Of a stretch of 14,856 bases of DNA, positions 1 through 7,262 are shown one piece after another. The stretch is from NCBI GenBank assembly GCA_041623895.1, contig JBFJVZ010000172.1:1-14856 (forward strand), in the 5' to 3' direction. The translations under genes and the position numbers were made by a program. The notes below the pieces were generated by a model. That model did no database searches, was not told the origin of the DNA, and saw only the letters and a program-made list of their open reading frames with translations. The stretch's first letter is position 1. The number at the start of each line of letters is the position of its first letter. This stretch comes from JBFJVZ01 sp041623895 (lineage in GTDB: Bacteria; Planctomycetota; Planctomycetia; Pirellulales; Pirellulaceae).

Positions 1-348
1 CAGGCACTCCAGAAGCTGGAAAAAGTTGATCCGGAAAGCGTGCGGAGAGCCAATACCTTCTTCTCGATCCCCGTCCCCGCCAAAGACACTGGTTCGACCA
101 CCGATACCGATGCCAACACTTCGGCGTTGCCGAGCACTTCACAGGACCGCGTGGCCGTCGTCGTACCGCAGCCGGGCCAGTTGACCGCACAGGCCACCAA
201 AACCGACTCCGCCGGCGGGTCCACGTTGGCTGCGACCGAGATGAACCCTTGGCGGCTGTTGTACGTATTGGCGCTGGCGCTGGCGACGATTGTGATCATT
301 CAGATCCTATTGCTCACCGGTGGAGCCCCAGCCAGCGATCAGGCGTGA
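1..348 (+). CDS. C-terminal part of a membrane-anchored protein of unknown function (5' truncated)
   Basis: The reading frame is open from the first base of the window to a TGA stop, so the gene starts upstream; the GTG at 40 is internal and probably not the start. The visible 115 residues begin with a charged stretch (QALQKLEKVDPESVRRA), pass through about 55 residues rich in Thr, Ser, Ala, Pro and Asp that look like a flexible linker, and end in one hydrophobic helix (WRLLYVLALALATIVIIQIL) followed by a short tail. This suggests a soluble N-terminal domain, not visible here, tethered to the membrane by a C-terminal anchor. I do not recognise the family. It lies 90 bp upstream of a DUF3299-like gene on the same strand and could be in its operon. 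Confidence 0.6.
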   Translation, partial: QALQKLEKVDPESVRRANTFFSIPVPAKDTGSTTDTDANTSALPSTSQDRVAVVVPQPGQLTAQATKTDSAGGSTLAATEMNPWRLLYVLALALATIVIIQILLLTGGAPASDQA

Positions 349-438
349 TCTTGTTGTGGCTGGACCGATTTGTCGGTGCTGCTGGCCGCTCAGTCAGAAC
401 CGCGCCCCTCATGATTTCGCGACTTACTGAAGAGACCC

Positions 439-1116
439 ATGTCTGTTGAGCTTCAAATGTCGTCGGCCAACGAGGCAGTCGACTTTCCCTACCGTGCCTT
501 AAGTCGATCGGCGGTTGCTTCGTTGATCTTCGCGGTGCTGGCCCTACCGGGGCTGCTGGAAACATTTGCGCCCATGCTGTTTTTGGCACTGCTTGGCATT
601 GCTGCCGCCCTGGTTGGGCTGAGATCGATTCGCCGCTATCCGAACGAATATAGCGGGCAGCAGCTGGCCACCATCAGTTTGCTGGCTTGCTTGGTGATTC
701 TCTTTGGTGGCTTGGCACGGCACACCTATATCTACTTGACCGAAGTGCCTGAGGGTTACGAGCGCATCCATTTCTACACGCTGCAACAAGAGCAAGACCT
801 GCCCGACACACCGACTCAAGCGGCGGTTGATATCAACGGGAAACCGATTTTCATCAAAGGTTACATCCATCCTTCGTCCGGCGGCGGGATGCTGCGTCAA
901 TTCATCTTGGTGCCGGATTTGGGCACCTGCTGCTTTGGCGGCCAGCCCCGCAGCAGTGATATGATCGAAGTCACGTTGCTGGGCGGACAAACGGTAAAAG
1001 CGGGGATGACCCGGCGAAAACTCGCTGGCAAGTTCACGCTCAACCAGGTGCCGCGGCAAGTCACCGACTTCGATAACATCATCTTTTATCGACTTCGGGC
1101 CGACATCGCCAAATAA
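439..1116 (+). CDS. membrane protein with N-terminal DUF4190-like helices and C-terminal DUF3299-like domain
   Basis: A 225-residue protein. The N-terminal part (about residues 18-97) starts with YRALSRSAVASL, resembles the DUF4190-type membrane domain common in planctomycetes, and carries roughly three hydrophobic segments (about 25-45, 45-62 and 78-95). The C-terminal half (about 125-222) looks like DUF3299: a KGYIHP strand, then FILVPDLGTCCFGG with adjacent cysteines at 164-165, and a later beta-rich stretch. The Cys pair could bind a metal or form a disulfide, but the function of this domain is not known to me. The soluble domain probably faces the periplasm. The start is the ATG following a weak GAAGAGA-like site. 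The next gene, on the same strand, encodes a second protein with the same CCFG motif, so the two probably work together. Confidence 0.8.
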   Translation: MSVELQMSSANEAVDFPYRALSRSAVASLIFAVLALPGLLETFAPMLFLALLGIAAALVGLRSIRRYPNEYSGQQLATISLLACLVILFGGLARHTYIYLTEVPEGYERIHFYTLQQEQDLPDTPTQAAVDINGKPIFIKGYIHPSSGGGMLRQFILVPDLGTCCFGGQPRSSDMIEVTLLGGQTVKAGMTRRKLAGKFTLNQVPRQVTDFDNIIFYRLRADIAK

Positions 1117-1270
1117 TGAGTCTGGCCCTGCCATCGCGGTTAAGCTAGGTTCTGGATCGCACCGGCAGGGCAAAGCGGCAAGGTTCCCGCCTGGCCGCAT
1201 TCCGAACGTCATCGGCTCAGCGGGAGCTTCGCCCTCCCGAGCCGCAAACCGAAATCCATTGTCTCAGCCC
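1117..1270. repeat. intergenic stretch with a dispersed GC-rich repeat, copy A1
   Basis: The gap between the two DUF3299-like genes holds one copy (1213-1239) of a repeat that recurs elsewhere in the window: CGGCTCAGCGGGAGC followed by TTCGCCCTCCCG. The same sequence, in either orientation and with small changes, is found at 5590-5668 and in the 10998-11154 cluster. It includes a short internal GGGAG/CTCCC pairing. No gene was seen here. Its position just upstream of a start codon means it will be transcribed if the two genes form an operon. Confidence 0.65.
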
Positions 1271-1816
1271 ATGATTGTTCTTCGTCGCTTCGCCTTGCTG
1301 CTGTTGGCAACGCTCTGGTTAGCGATTCTCGCCGGCGGTGAAGACCAGACAGACAAGGTCCCACAACAAGAGCCGGCCAAATTCGAAATCAAGCGGAGCA
1401 GCAAAGCGGCTCGCGCCAAGGGCGAGATCACCTTTGATGATCTGAAGTTCGAGATCGAAAAAGATGCGCCCTTTGATGACAAGATGATCAGCAAAGACAT
1501 CAAAGAACTGGACAATAAGGACGTCAAACTGAGTGGTTACATCTTGCCGACCACGCTGTTCAAGGAAACCGATATTTCCCAATTCGTGCTGGTGCGGGAC
1601 AACCAGGAATGTTGCTTCGGTCCAGGGGCGGCAATTTATGATTGTGTGATCATCGAGATGGTGCCGGGCAAGACAACCGATTTCGTGACCCGTCCCGTGA
1701 CCGTGCAAGGCAAGCTGAAGATCGATACCAAAAAGTACAAGTACCCCGGCGGCAAGGGCCCGCGGGGAGCCAGCCACATGGCGGTCTTCATGATCGAAGG
1801 CCAGTCGGTGAAGTAG
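1271..1816 (+). CDS. exported DUF3299-like protein with CCFG motif
   Basis: A 181-residue protein with an N-terminal signal sequence (MIVLRRFALLLLATLWLAIL) that should end near Ala21-Gly23, then a charged linker rich in Lys, Glu and Asp to about residue 85. The folded part has LSGYILP, FVLVRDNQECCFG (cysteines at 114-115) and a beta-rich C-terminus, matching the order of GYI, F-LV-D and CCFG in the protein encoded just upstream. The two therefore look like paralogues, one membrane-bound and one exported. I chose the ATG at 1271 over the in-frame TTG at 1259 because it gives a clean signal peptide; neither has a good ribosome-binding site. The role is unknown; metal binding or a redox role for the paired cysteines is only a suggestion. 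Confidence 0.8.
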   Translation: MIVLRRFALLLLATLWLAILAGGEDQTDKVPQQEPAKFEIKRSSKAARAKGEITFDDLKFEIEKDAPFDDKMISKDIKELDNKDVKLSGYILPTTLFKETDISQFVLVRDNQECCFGPGAAIYDCVIIEMVPGKTTDFVTRPVTVQGKLKIDTKKYKYPGGKGPRGASHMAVFMIEGQSVK

Positions 1817-1829
1817 TAATGGTCTTGCC

Positions 1830-3002
1830 CTAAGCTCCCGGTGACCAGCCGGGCCGGGGTTGTCGATGCACGGTACCAGGTTCCTCGCCCAAGGCTGCGA
1901 TCTGTTTGGCAGTCTCGATGACGGCTGCTTCGTCGACCAACGGTTTCAGCGAGATACGGAACGCAGCCGTCTCGCCCGCTTCGATTTCCACCACACGTCC
2001 TTGTTTGGCCTCAAACGATCGTTTGTTGGGAAAGTTTGTGGCGGGTTCCAAACCGGTGACGTAACCATCGCTCGCCGCACCGGTGTTCTTCCAGAGAATG
2101 AAACGCGGCAAGCCGGTGACGCTAAAGCTGACGGCAAATCCCGAATTGCCATCGGCGCTCTTGAGCATGGCCGTGGTATCGTTCAGTGCATTAGGTCGTA
2201 AGCGGGCGAAATAAACACGTTCCGCATAGCCGGACTCGGGTCCGCCATACGAATTCCATTCGTCGATCTCGCTGGCGGACAAGGAATCTTTGGGCGCCAG
2301 TTCCTCGATCGGCGCATGCAGCGTCGCACCTTTCCCCAGCAGCGGTGTGCCGACGTTGATGTGATACAGCAGCTGCATGGTCGCGGGGCCCGAAAGATCG
2401 TTCGTGACATCGTCCAGCAAGTCGACTTGCGGGCTACCGGCATGCACACGGAGACGACTGCGGAGCCGCAGGTTCTTGAAAAACAGCTTTGATTCGCAGA
2501 CTTCACCAATCACTTCCAGGCGTCCTGAGGCTTCGTCATATTCGATCGACAGCGAATCGGCCGGCAGATTGGCAATCCGGCCGTGCAGCGGGTACGCCAG
2601 GTGGCCTTCGTTGTCATGTTCGGGTGCCCCGTTGCTTTCCAAGCCGCAGCGGACGACCAGTTCGTCGAAGCCTTCTAGCCAGCCCAGACCACTGGGATCA
2701 AACACCGGCACGAGCGACGGATGCACGGGTCCCGCGACGGGGGAATCCCAGCCAAATAGTATCCCGCCGGCCTCCAGGTACCAGATCGACATGCCGCGTG
2801 TCGGCAGTAACATCACGCGCACGGCGCCCGTATCGACCTCGACGACTTCCACCTGGTCGGCCGCCCCGCCCACGAATCGGCCATGTCGCGTCTTGATTTC
2901 CCCCTGGCGTGTCTCAACGGACATCGAGAGGGGTGAATCGCTATCCCAAATGATGCTTTCGGAGCGTTGATGAACGGAGCGGTGGGCGACAGTCTTTGTC
3001 AT
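1830..3002 (-). CDS. DUF4432 family protein (galactose-mutarotase-like fold)
   Basis: A 390-residue protein. Motifs fit DUF4432, a family with a galactose mutarotase/aldose 1-epimerase-like beta-sandwich: LLPTRGMSIW (about 65-74), GWDSPVAGPVHP, FDELVVRCGLESNG, YPLHGRIANLPA (about 137-148), YHINVGTPLL and YVTGLEPATNFPN (about 314-326). Its likely role is binding or epimerising a sugar in the cytoplasm; no signal peptide is seen. The frame is open further upstream to a start at 3113, but the ATG at 3002 is preferred: it gives the usual family length, has an AAAAGG-like site before it, and leaves room for a divergent promoter region. It converges on the DUF3299-like gene (13 bp gap) and diverges from the cupin gene, so it probably belongs to the sugar module. 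The actual substrate cannot be read from the sequence. Confidence 0.85.
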   Translation of the reverse strand: MTKTVAHRSVHQRSESIIWDSDSPLSMSVETRQGEIKTRHGRFVGGAADQVEVVEVDTGAVRVMLLPTRGMSIWYLEAGGILFGWDSPVAGPVHPSLVPVFDPSGLGWLEGFDELVVRCGLESNGAPEHDNEGHLAYPLHGRIANLPADSLSIEYDEASGRLEVIGEVCESKLFFKNLRLRSRLRVHAGSPQVDLLDDVTNDLSGPATMQLLYHINVGTPLLGKGATLHAPIEELAPKDSLSASEIDEWNSYGGPESGYAERVYFARLRPNALNDTTAMLKSADGNSGFAVSFSVTGLPRFILWKNTGAASDGYVTGLEPATNFPNKRSFEAKQGRVVEIEAGETAAFRISLKPLVDEAAVIETAKQIAALGEEPGTVHRQPRPGWSPGA

Positions 3003-3185
3003 GACCAAGCCTTTTACTGCGGTGATTGTCTGTGAATCGTGAGTATTTCGTGGCCAACGACCGCTGGCAACATGTGGCGTTCTTGTAACACGCACTCGCA
3101 GCCAATAAAACATTTGGTTCGGGTAATCGCCAACAATTGTGTCCGGCGGCCCCTTACGGCACCTTTTCGAGATAAGAAGACGACG
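3003..3185. promoter_or_regulatory. divergent intergenic region of the sugar module
   Basis: This 183-bp gap separates the divergent DUF4432 and cupin genes and should hold promoters for both. It is more AT-rich than the flanking genes, especially the stretch around 3100-3125. A TTGTAA at 3083-3088 followed by AATAAA at 3104-3109 is only a weak sigma-70-like match with a short spacer. I could not identify an operator with confidence. A purine-rich GAGATAAGAAG just before the ATG at 3186 is a reasonable ribosome-binding site for the cupin gene. Confidence 0.4.
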
Positions 3186-4436
3186 ATGAGTAATGTGATG
3201 CTGGACGAAGGAATGGTGAAAGGTGACAGTGTCACCTCGATTCTGGATTCGGCCATGGACGCCACGGGAGGCCTGCTGAGATTAACTCCAACCTGGGTGC
3301 CGAGATCCTTTTTGCACCCGGGTCGTCGGATCAAATTGCATCCTGGTGATTACTACCGATTCGGCGCCGACCGCGGCGGGATCGATGAACGTTGGTTCGG
3401 CAGCACAACCGAAGCAGCCAACGAAGGCCGCGTCTGGCACGAAGGCCTCAGTTTCTGTTTGTTCGAGGGTCAGAAGTTCTTGCTTCGTGATGCCGTCGCC
3501 GAACGGGGTGCCGATCTGGTCGGCGAGCAGATCTACAACGAGTACCAACGCTGGCCCGTTTACTCAAAGTTCTTTGACAACATGGGCCCCATTCCCCATC
3601 ACATGCACCAATCGTTCGAGGATGCCGCGTTGGTGGGCCAGGAAGGCAAGCCGGAGAGCTATTATTTTCCGCCACAATTGAATAATGTCGACAACAATTT
3701 CTGTTACACCTTCATGGGCCTGGAACCGGGGACGACCAAGGAAGATGTCCGCCGTTGTCTGGAAGACTGGAACGAAGGCGACAACGGGATTCTTGATCAC
3801 AGTCGTGCCTATCGGCTCAAGCGCGGAACAGGATGGCTGATTCCACCGGGCGTCTTGCACGCACCCGGTTCACTGTGCACCTATGAACCACAGTGGGGCA
3901 GTGATGTCTTTGGCATGTTCCAATCAATCGTGGAAGGCCGCTACGTGCCCTGGTCGCTGCTGGTCAAAGACATGCCGGAGGACAAGCATCAAGATCTTGA
4001 CTTCATCGTCGGACAACTTGATTGGGACAAGAACGTCGACACCCACTTCAAGCAAAGTAATTATTTGGAACCAATTCGCGACCAAGAAAAAAGCGGCGAT
4101 GGCTACGAAGATCTGTGGATCGTTTACGGTACCGTCGACGGTCGACAACTCTTTAGCGCAAAAGAATTGACTCTGCAGCCGGGCGCCAAGTGCACGATCC
4201 AAGATCCGGGTGCCAGCAGCTGGATCACGGTGCAAGGCCGAGGCCGCACCGGTTCGCTCGATTTGCAAACACCGGCGATGATCCGCTTTGGTGAAAACAC
4301 GTCCGACGAAGTCTTCATTTCCCACACGGCGGCAACGGCCGGCGTGGAAATCGAAAACACCGGTACCGAACCATTGGTCGGTTTACGTTACTTCGGCCCC
4401 GACACACACAGCAACCTGCCCACAGGCGGCAGCTGA
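3186..4436 (+). CDS. phosphomannose-isomerase-like cupin protein
   Basis: A 416-residue cytoplasmic protein. The central part resembles the metal site of type I phosphomannose isomerases: GPIPHHMHQSFEDA (His138, His139, His141), then KPESYYF (Glu157, like the family's KPE motif), and RGTGWLIPPGVLHAPGSLCTYEPQ (His225, with a Glu-Pro-Gln at 234-236). These residues would hold a divalent metal for aldose-ketose isomerisation or a similar reaction. A second beta-rich region (about 305-405, including LQPGAKCTIQDPGASSWITVQGRG) looks like a second cupin barrel. The ATG at 3186 has a purine-rich site before it; the frame is open upstream to 3039 but that stretch is the divergent promoter region. It is followed 85 bp later by the TIM-barrel gene, suggesting one operon. 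The substrate is unknown and may not be mannose 6-phosphate. Confidence 0.8.
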   Translation: MSNVMLDEGMVKGDSVTSILDSAMDATGGLLRLTPTWVPRSFLHPGRRIKLHPGDYYRFGADRGGIDERWFGSTTEAANEGRVWHEGLSFCLFEGQKFLLRDAVAERGADLVGEQIYNEYQRWPVYSKFFDNMGPIPHHMHQSFEDAALVGQEGKPESYYFPPQLNNVDNNFCYTFMGLEPGTTKEDVRRCLEDWNEGDNGILDHSRAYRLKRGTGWLIPPGVLHAPGSLCTYEPQWGSDVFGMFQSIVEGRYVPWSLLVKDMPEDKHQDLDFIVGQLDWDKNVDTHFKQSNYLEPIRDQEKSGDGYEDLWIVYGTVDGRQLFSAKELTLQPGAKCTIQDPGASSWITVQGRGRTGSLDLQTPAMIRFGENTSDEVFISHTAATAGVEIENTGTEPLVGLRYFGPDTHSNLPTGGS

Positions 4437-4450
4437 GTCTGGCAAACCTC

Positions 4451-4494
4451 GTGCCCACGCTCAGCGTGGGCACGCTATCCCGGCCGCTGCGGCC
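4451..4494. repeat. palindromic element between cupin and TIM-barrel genes
   Basis: Two adjacent palindromes. The first (4451-4473) has 11-nt arms, GTGCCCACGCT and AGCGTGGGCAC, around a single C, and is perfect. The second (4482-4494) is GGCCG-CTG-CGGCC. Neither is followed by a T-tract, so a simple intrinsic terminator is unlikely. Lying inside a probable operon, the structure could tune message stability or relative expression. The sequence looks like a dispersed intergenic repeat rather than a protein-binding site made for this locus, but only one copy is in the window. Confidence 0.6.
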
Positions 4495-4521
4495 AAACAA
4501 ACAACACATAAAGGGAAACAG

Positions 4522-5541
4522 ATGAAACTACATAACGCCATGTGGCCCGGTCTGGTGGGCAAGGGTGATGATGAAGGCCAGGAGCCGCCGATCAGTTTGG
4601 AGCGGATGCTTGATCTGACCGCGGCAGCAGAAGTCGACGGTCAGAAGTTTGACGGCATCGATTACTTCCTGTTCCTGCCACACACCGACCCCGAAGCCAG
4701 CGACGAGGAATTGCGTCGCATTGCCGACATGATTGCCGGTAAAGGCTTTTCGGTCGGCTCGTTGGTCGCACCGGTTTGGCCGGGCACCGTTGGTGATTCG
4801 GCGATGGGTGACGCCGAGCAACGTGAAAAGTTTCTTTCGGCTGTCCGTGTGGCCTGCCGGATCGCAGGCATCTTTAACGATCATGGCGTTCGCAAGTACG
4901 GCGTGATCCGCATCGATAGCGCGGAGTTTGGTGTCGAGAAATGGCGCGAAAACCCCAAGGCAAACACCGCCCAGATTGCCGAGACCTTTAAGGAAGCGGC
5001 CAAGATCGCAGCCGATCACGGCGAGCGGCTGGCTGCCGAAGGTGAAATCTGCTGGGCCGGTATGCACAGTTGGAAAGACATGCTCGATCTGCTCGAAGCA
5101 GTTGGCATGCCCGAGACGCTCGGTTTCCAGGCCGACCTGGCGCACACCTACTTGTACCTGATGGGCTACAACGCCCCCGAACATGCGCTGCTGCAAGATG
5201 GCTACAGCGAAGATGAGTTCTACGCGGCGTACGAGCAGATGACGGACAAGCTGCGTCCTTGGACGATCGATTTCCATGTCGCCCAAAACGACGGTGAAGT
5301 TCACGGTGCCGGCGCGCACGACAAAACGGGCAAACACTGCCCGGCCGACGACCCCAATGGCAAACTGGACATCGTCAAGTGTGCCGGCTATTGGCTCAAA
5401 GACGCCGAAGACCGCGGCATCAAGCACATTTGTTGGGACGGTTGCATGTTCCCCAACGCGATGCTGGAAGACGGCAACACCTGGAACACCATCCTGGATA
5501 CGATGATCAAAGTCCGCGACGCGCACTGTGTGACCGTTTAG
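4522..5541 (+). CDS. sugar phosphate isomerase/epimerase-like TIM-barrel protein (xylose isomerase-like, AP endonuclease 2 fold)
   Basis: A 339-residue cytoplasmic protein of the xylose-isomerase-like TIM-barrel class. Features in order: FDGIDYFLFLP near 43-53, YGVIRIDSAEFG (126-137), AAEGEICW (Glu173 or Glu175), LGFQADLAHTYLYL (Asp205, His208), IDFHVAQNDG (His252) and GIKHICWDGCMF (Asp306). The spaced Glu, Asp, His and Asp positions are the likely metal ligands, as in isomerases, epimerases and the inosose dehydratase IolE. The start ATG has AAAGGGA about 8 nt upstream, a good ribosome-binding site; a longer open frame begins at 4288 inside the cupin gene and is not used. It follows the cupin by 85 bp. 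The reaction could be isomerisation, epimerisation or dehydration of a sugar or keto-sugar; which of these cannot be decided here. Confidence 0.85.
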   Translation: MKLHNAMWPGLVGKGDDEGQEPPISLERMLDLTAAAEVDGQKFDGIDYFLFLPHTDPEASDEELRRIADMIAGKGFSVGSLVAPVWPGTVGDSAMGDAEQREKFLSAVRVACRIAGIFNDHGVRKYGVIRIDSAEFGVEKWRENPKANTAQIAETFKEAAKIAADHGERLAAEGEICWAGMHSWKDMLDLLEAVGMPETLGFQADLAHTYLYLMGYNAPEHALLQDGYSEDEFYAAYEQMTDKLRPWTIDFHVAQNDGEVHGAGAHDKTGKHCPADDPNGKLDIVKCAGYWLKDAEDRGIKHICWDGCMFPNAMLEDGNTWNTILDTMIKVRDAHCVTV

Positions 5542-5589
5542 ATAACTCTAGCGGCGGGCAGTTTTCCGCTTCGATTGCAATGCAGCAAG

Positions 5590-5668
5590 TGGGAGGGCGA
5601 GGCTCCCGCCGAGCCGAAAGTCGTCAAAATTTCAGGCTCATCGGCTCGGCGGGAGCCTCGCCCTCCCA
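5590..5668. repeat. long perfect inverted repeat (REPIN-like), copies A2 and A3
   Basis: Two copies of the dispersed repeat face each other. The arms at 5590-5617 and 5641-5668 are perfect 28-nt reverse complements, separated by a 23-nt loop. The left arm starts GGGAGGGCGAGGCTCCCGCC and the right arm ends with its complement. The pairing has no mismatch and would form a very stable hairpin in DNA or RNA. There is no T-tract after either arm. It lies between the TIM-barrel and dehydrogenase genes and may limit read-through between them. The layout of two inverted copies of a short REP-like sequence is what is known as a REPIN in other bacteria. Confidence 0.85.
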
Positions 5669-5745
5669 ATTTTAAGTACAACTACCTGGCGACAGGCTTT
5701 TCGTTCCTTTGTGACTCTTCGTGCCATCAATAGCTCAAGCAAACT

Positions 5746-6885
5746 ATGAAACCTCTCAACATCGGACTCGTCGGTTACGGCTTCATGGGCCGCACCCACA
5801 GCAATGGCTATAAACGCGTCAACGATTTTTTCCCGGAACTTCAGCATCGCCCTGTACTGAAAGCGGTCTGCGGGAGAAATGCGGAAAACACGCAAGCGTT
5901 TGCCGATCAATGGCAGTACGAGTCGATCGAAACCGATTGGCGGGAGTTGATCAAGCGAGACGACATCGACGCGGTCGACATTTGCACGCCCAACAATTCC
6001 CACGCCGAGATCGCCATCGCCGCGGCCGAAGCGGGCAAAATGATTCTTTGTGAAAAGCCGCTCGCCCTGAACCCCGAGGAGGGCGAACGGATGTGTCAGG
6101 CGGTCGAAAAAGCCGGGGTCGCCAACACGGTTTGGTACAACTACCGCCGCGTGCCCGCGGTGACGATGGCCAAACAACTGATCGACGAAGGAAAGCTGGG
6201 TCGCATTTTTCATTACCGTGCCAACTTCCTGCAGGATTGGACGATCAGTGAAGACGTTCCTCAGGGCGGTGCCGCGCTGTGGCGTCTGGACGTCGCGGCA
6301 GCCGGCTCGGGAGTGACCGGAGACTTGCTGGCCCACTGCATCGATACCGCGATCTGGTTGAACGGATCGATCACCGATGTCTGTGCGATGACCGAGACGT
6401 TTGTTAAAGAACGGATGCATACCGAGACCGGCAAAGTCGAACCGGTCGGCATCGACGACGCTTGCGCATTCCTTTGTCACTTTGGCAACGGTTCACTTGG
6501 GCTGTTCGAATCGACCCGATACGCGCGTGGTCACAAAGCCTTGTACACGCTGGAGATCAACGGCGAGTTCGCTTCGATTCGCTGGGACTTGCACGATCTG
6601 CATCGACTGGAGTGGTTTGATCACAACGACGAAGGCCGACTTCGTGGCTGGACGTCGATTCACGTCACCGACCATGGCGGCGATCAGCCGTACATGGACA
6701 AGTGGTGGGTGCCCGGATTGCAGATTGGTTACGAACACACGTTTGTTCATCAAGTCGCCGACTTCATCAAAAGCATCGAAGCAGGCGAGCCCTGCCATCC
6801 CACGTTCCGGGACGCGCAGGAGACACAACAGATCTGCGACGCCGTGCTGGAAAGCGCCAAAGCAAAAGCCTGGAAAAACGTCTAA
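5746..6885 (+). CDS. Gfo/Idh/MocA family NAD(P)-dependent oxidoreductase
   Basis: A 379-residue cytoplasmic dehydrogenase. The N-terminal Rossmann fold begins IGLVGYGFMGRTH (6-18), a GxGxxG nucleotide-binding loop. It continues with DAVDICTPNNSHAEIA and the family hallmark CEKPLAL (Glu103-Lys104-Pro105), where the Lys is usually catalytic. The C-terminal domain contains YNYRRVPA (131-138), GRIFHYRANF and GDLLAHCIDTAIWL, whose Asp193 and His197 fit the usual catalytic pair. Members oxidise a hydroxyl of a sugar, cyclitol or glycoside with NAD(P), often at C3. The start codon follows a poor ribosome-binding site; the start is supported by the Rossmann motif beginning at once. It lies 204 bp after the TIM-barrel gene with an inverted repeat between, so it may be cotranscribed only partly. 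The substrate is unknown. Confidence 0.9.
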   Translation: MKPLNIGLVGYGFMGRTHSNGYKRVNDFFPELQHRPVLKAVCGRNAENTQAFADQWQYESIETDWRELIKRDDIDAVDICTPNNSHAEIAIAAAEAGKMILCEKPLALNPEEGERMCQAVEKAGVANTVWYNYRRVPAVTMAKQLIDEGKLGRIFHYRANFLQDWTISEDVPQGGAALWRLDVAAAGSGVTGDLLAHCIDTAIWLNGSITDVCAMTETFVKERMHTETGKVEPVGIDDACAFLCHFGNGSLGLFESTRYARGHKALYTLEINGEFASIRWDLHDLHRLEWFDHNDEGRLRGWTSIHVTDHGGDQPYMDKWWVPGLQIGYEHTFVHQVADFIKSIEAGEPCHPTFRDAQETQQICDAVLESAKAKAWKNV

Positions 6886-6903
6886 ACGTTTGCTTGAAAG
6901 TCG

Positions 6904-6927
6904 TCGTTCGCTCCGAACGAGCGTTTT
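6904..6927. terminator. possible weak terminator between convergent genes
   Basis: TCGTTCG-CTC-CGAACGA forms a 7-bp stem with a 3-nt loop at 6904-6920. An alternative 5-bp pairing, CGCTC/GAGCG at 6909-6923, is followed directly by TTTT. It lies 18 bp past the dehydrogenase stop and before the end of the convergent small membrane gene. The stem is short, so this is tentative. Confidence 0.35.
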
Positions 6928-6962
6928 GTCTTTCCACTCAAGGGCGATCGCCGGAACGCGAA

Positions 6963-7262
6963 CTAACCCCGACTCGTTCGCTTGACTGCATACCGCACAA
7001 AGTCGATCAAGCCGCTGTACCGGTACCCTGGGTCGGCGTAATGTTCGATCACATAGAAGGCGAAGTAGTAAGCACGGCAGCTGGCCCAGACGCAAATGCA
7101 TAACAGGATGATCACATCAATACGAGGCATCCGCGCGATCAGCTGACCAGCGGCCAGCATCGCCAGCAGCAGAAACAGCAACCCTTTCAAATACAACCAT
7201 TTGGCTGTTTTCAGATCGTCAAACAAAGGCATGCCGGCGTTCCTTGAGTATCGTGAAATCAT
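6963..7262 (-). CDS. small two-helix membrane protein of unknown function
   Basis: A 99-residue protein with two hydrophobic helices, about 21-44 (KWLYLKGLLFLLLAMLAAG and on) and 48-72 (IDVIILLCICVWASCRAYYF and on). A conserved-looking polar tail follows (HYADPGYRYSGLIDFVRYA). The start ATG at 7262 overlaps the TGA stop of the upstream gene as ATGA, a layout typical of translational coupling; this supports it over the internal ATG at 7232. It probably acts in the cytoplasmic membrane with the larger membrane protein encoded just before it. I do not recognise the family. Confidence 0.7.
   Translation of the reverse strand: MISRYSRNAGMPLFDDLKTAKWLYLKGLLFLLLAMLAAGQLIARMPRIDVIILLCICVWASCRAYYFAFYVIEHYADPGYRYSGLIDFVRYAVKRTSRG

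Noticed and set aside
544..1212. Minus-strand open frame of 222 codons opposite the first DUF3299-like gene
   Set aside because: The plus strand encodes membrane helices and the CCFG domain; the opposite frame has no such features.
4528..5526. Long minus-strand open frame of 332 codons opposite the TIM-barrel gene
   Set aside because: The plus-strand product has clear isomerase motifs and a good ribosome-binding site; the opposite frame is a by-product of its codon pattern and shows no domain.
5638..6480. Minus-strand open frame of 280 codons opposite the dehydrogenase gene
   Set aside because: It covers the Rossmann domain of a certain Gfo/Idh/MocA gene and part of the inverted repeat; the translation has no recognisable feature.
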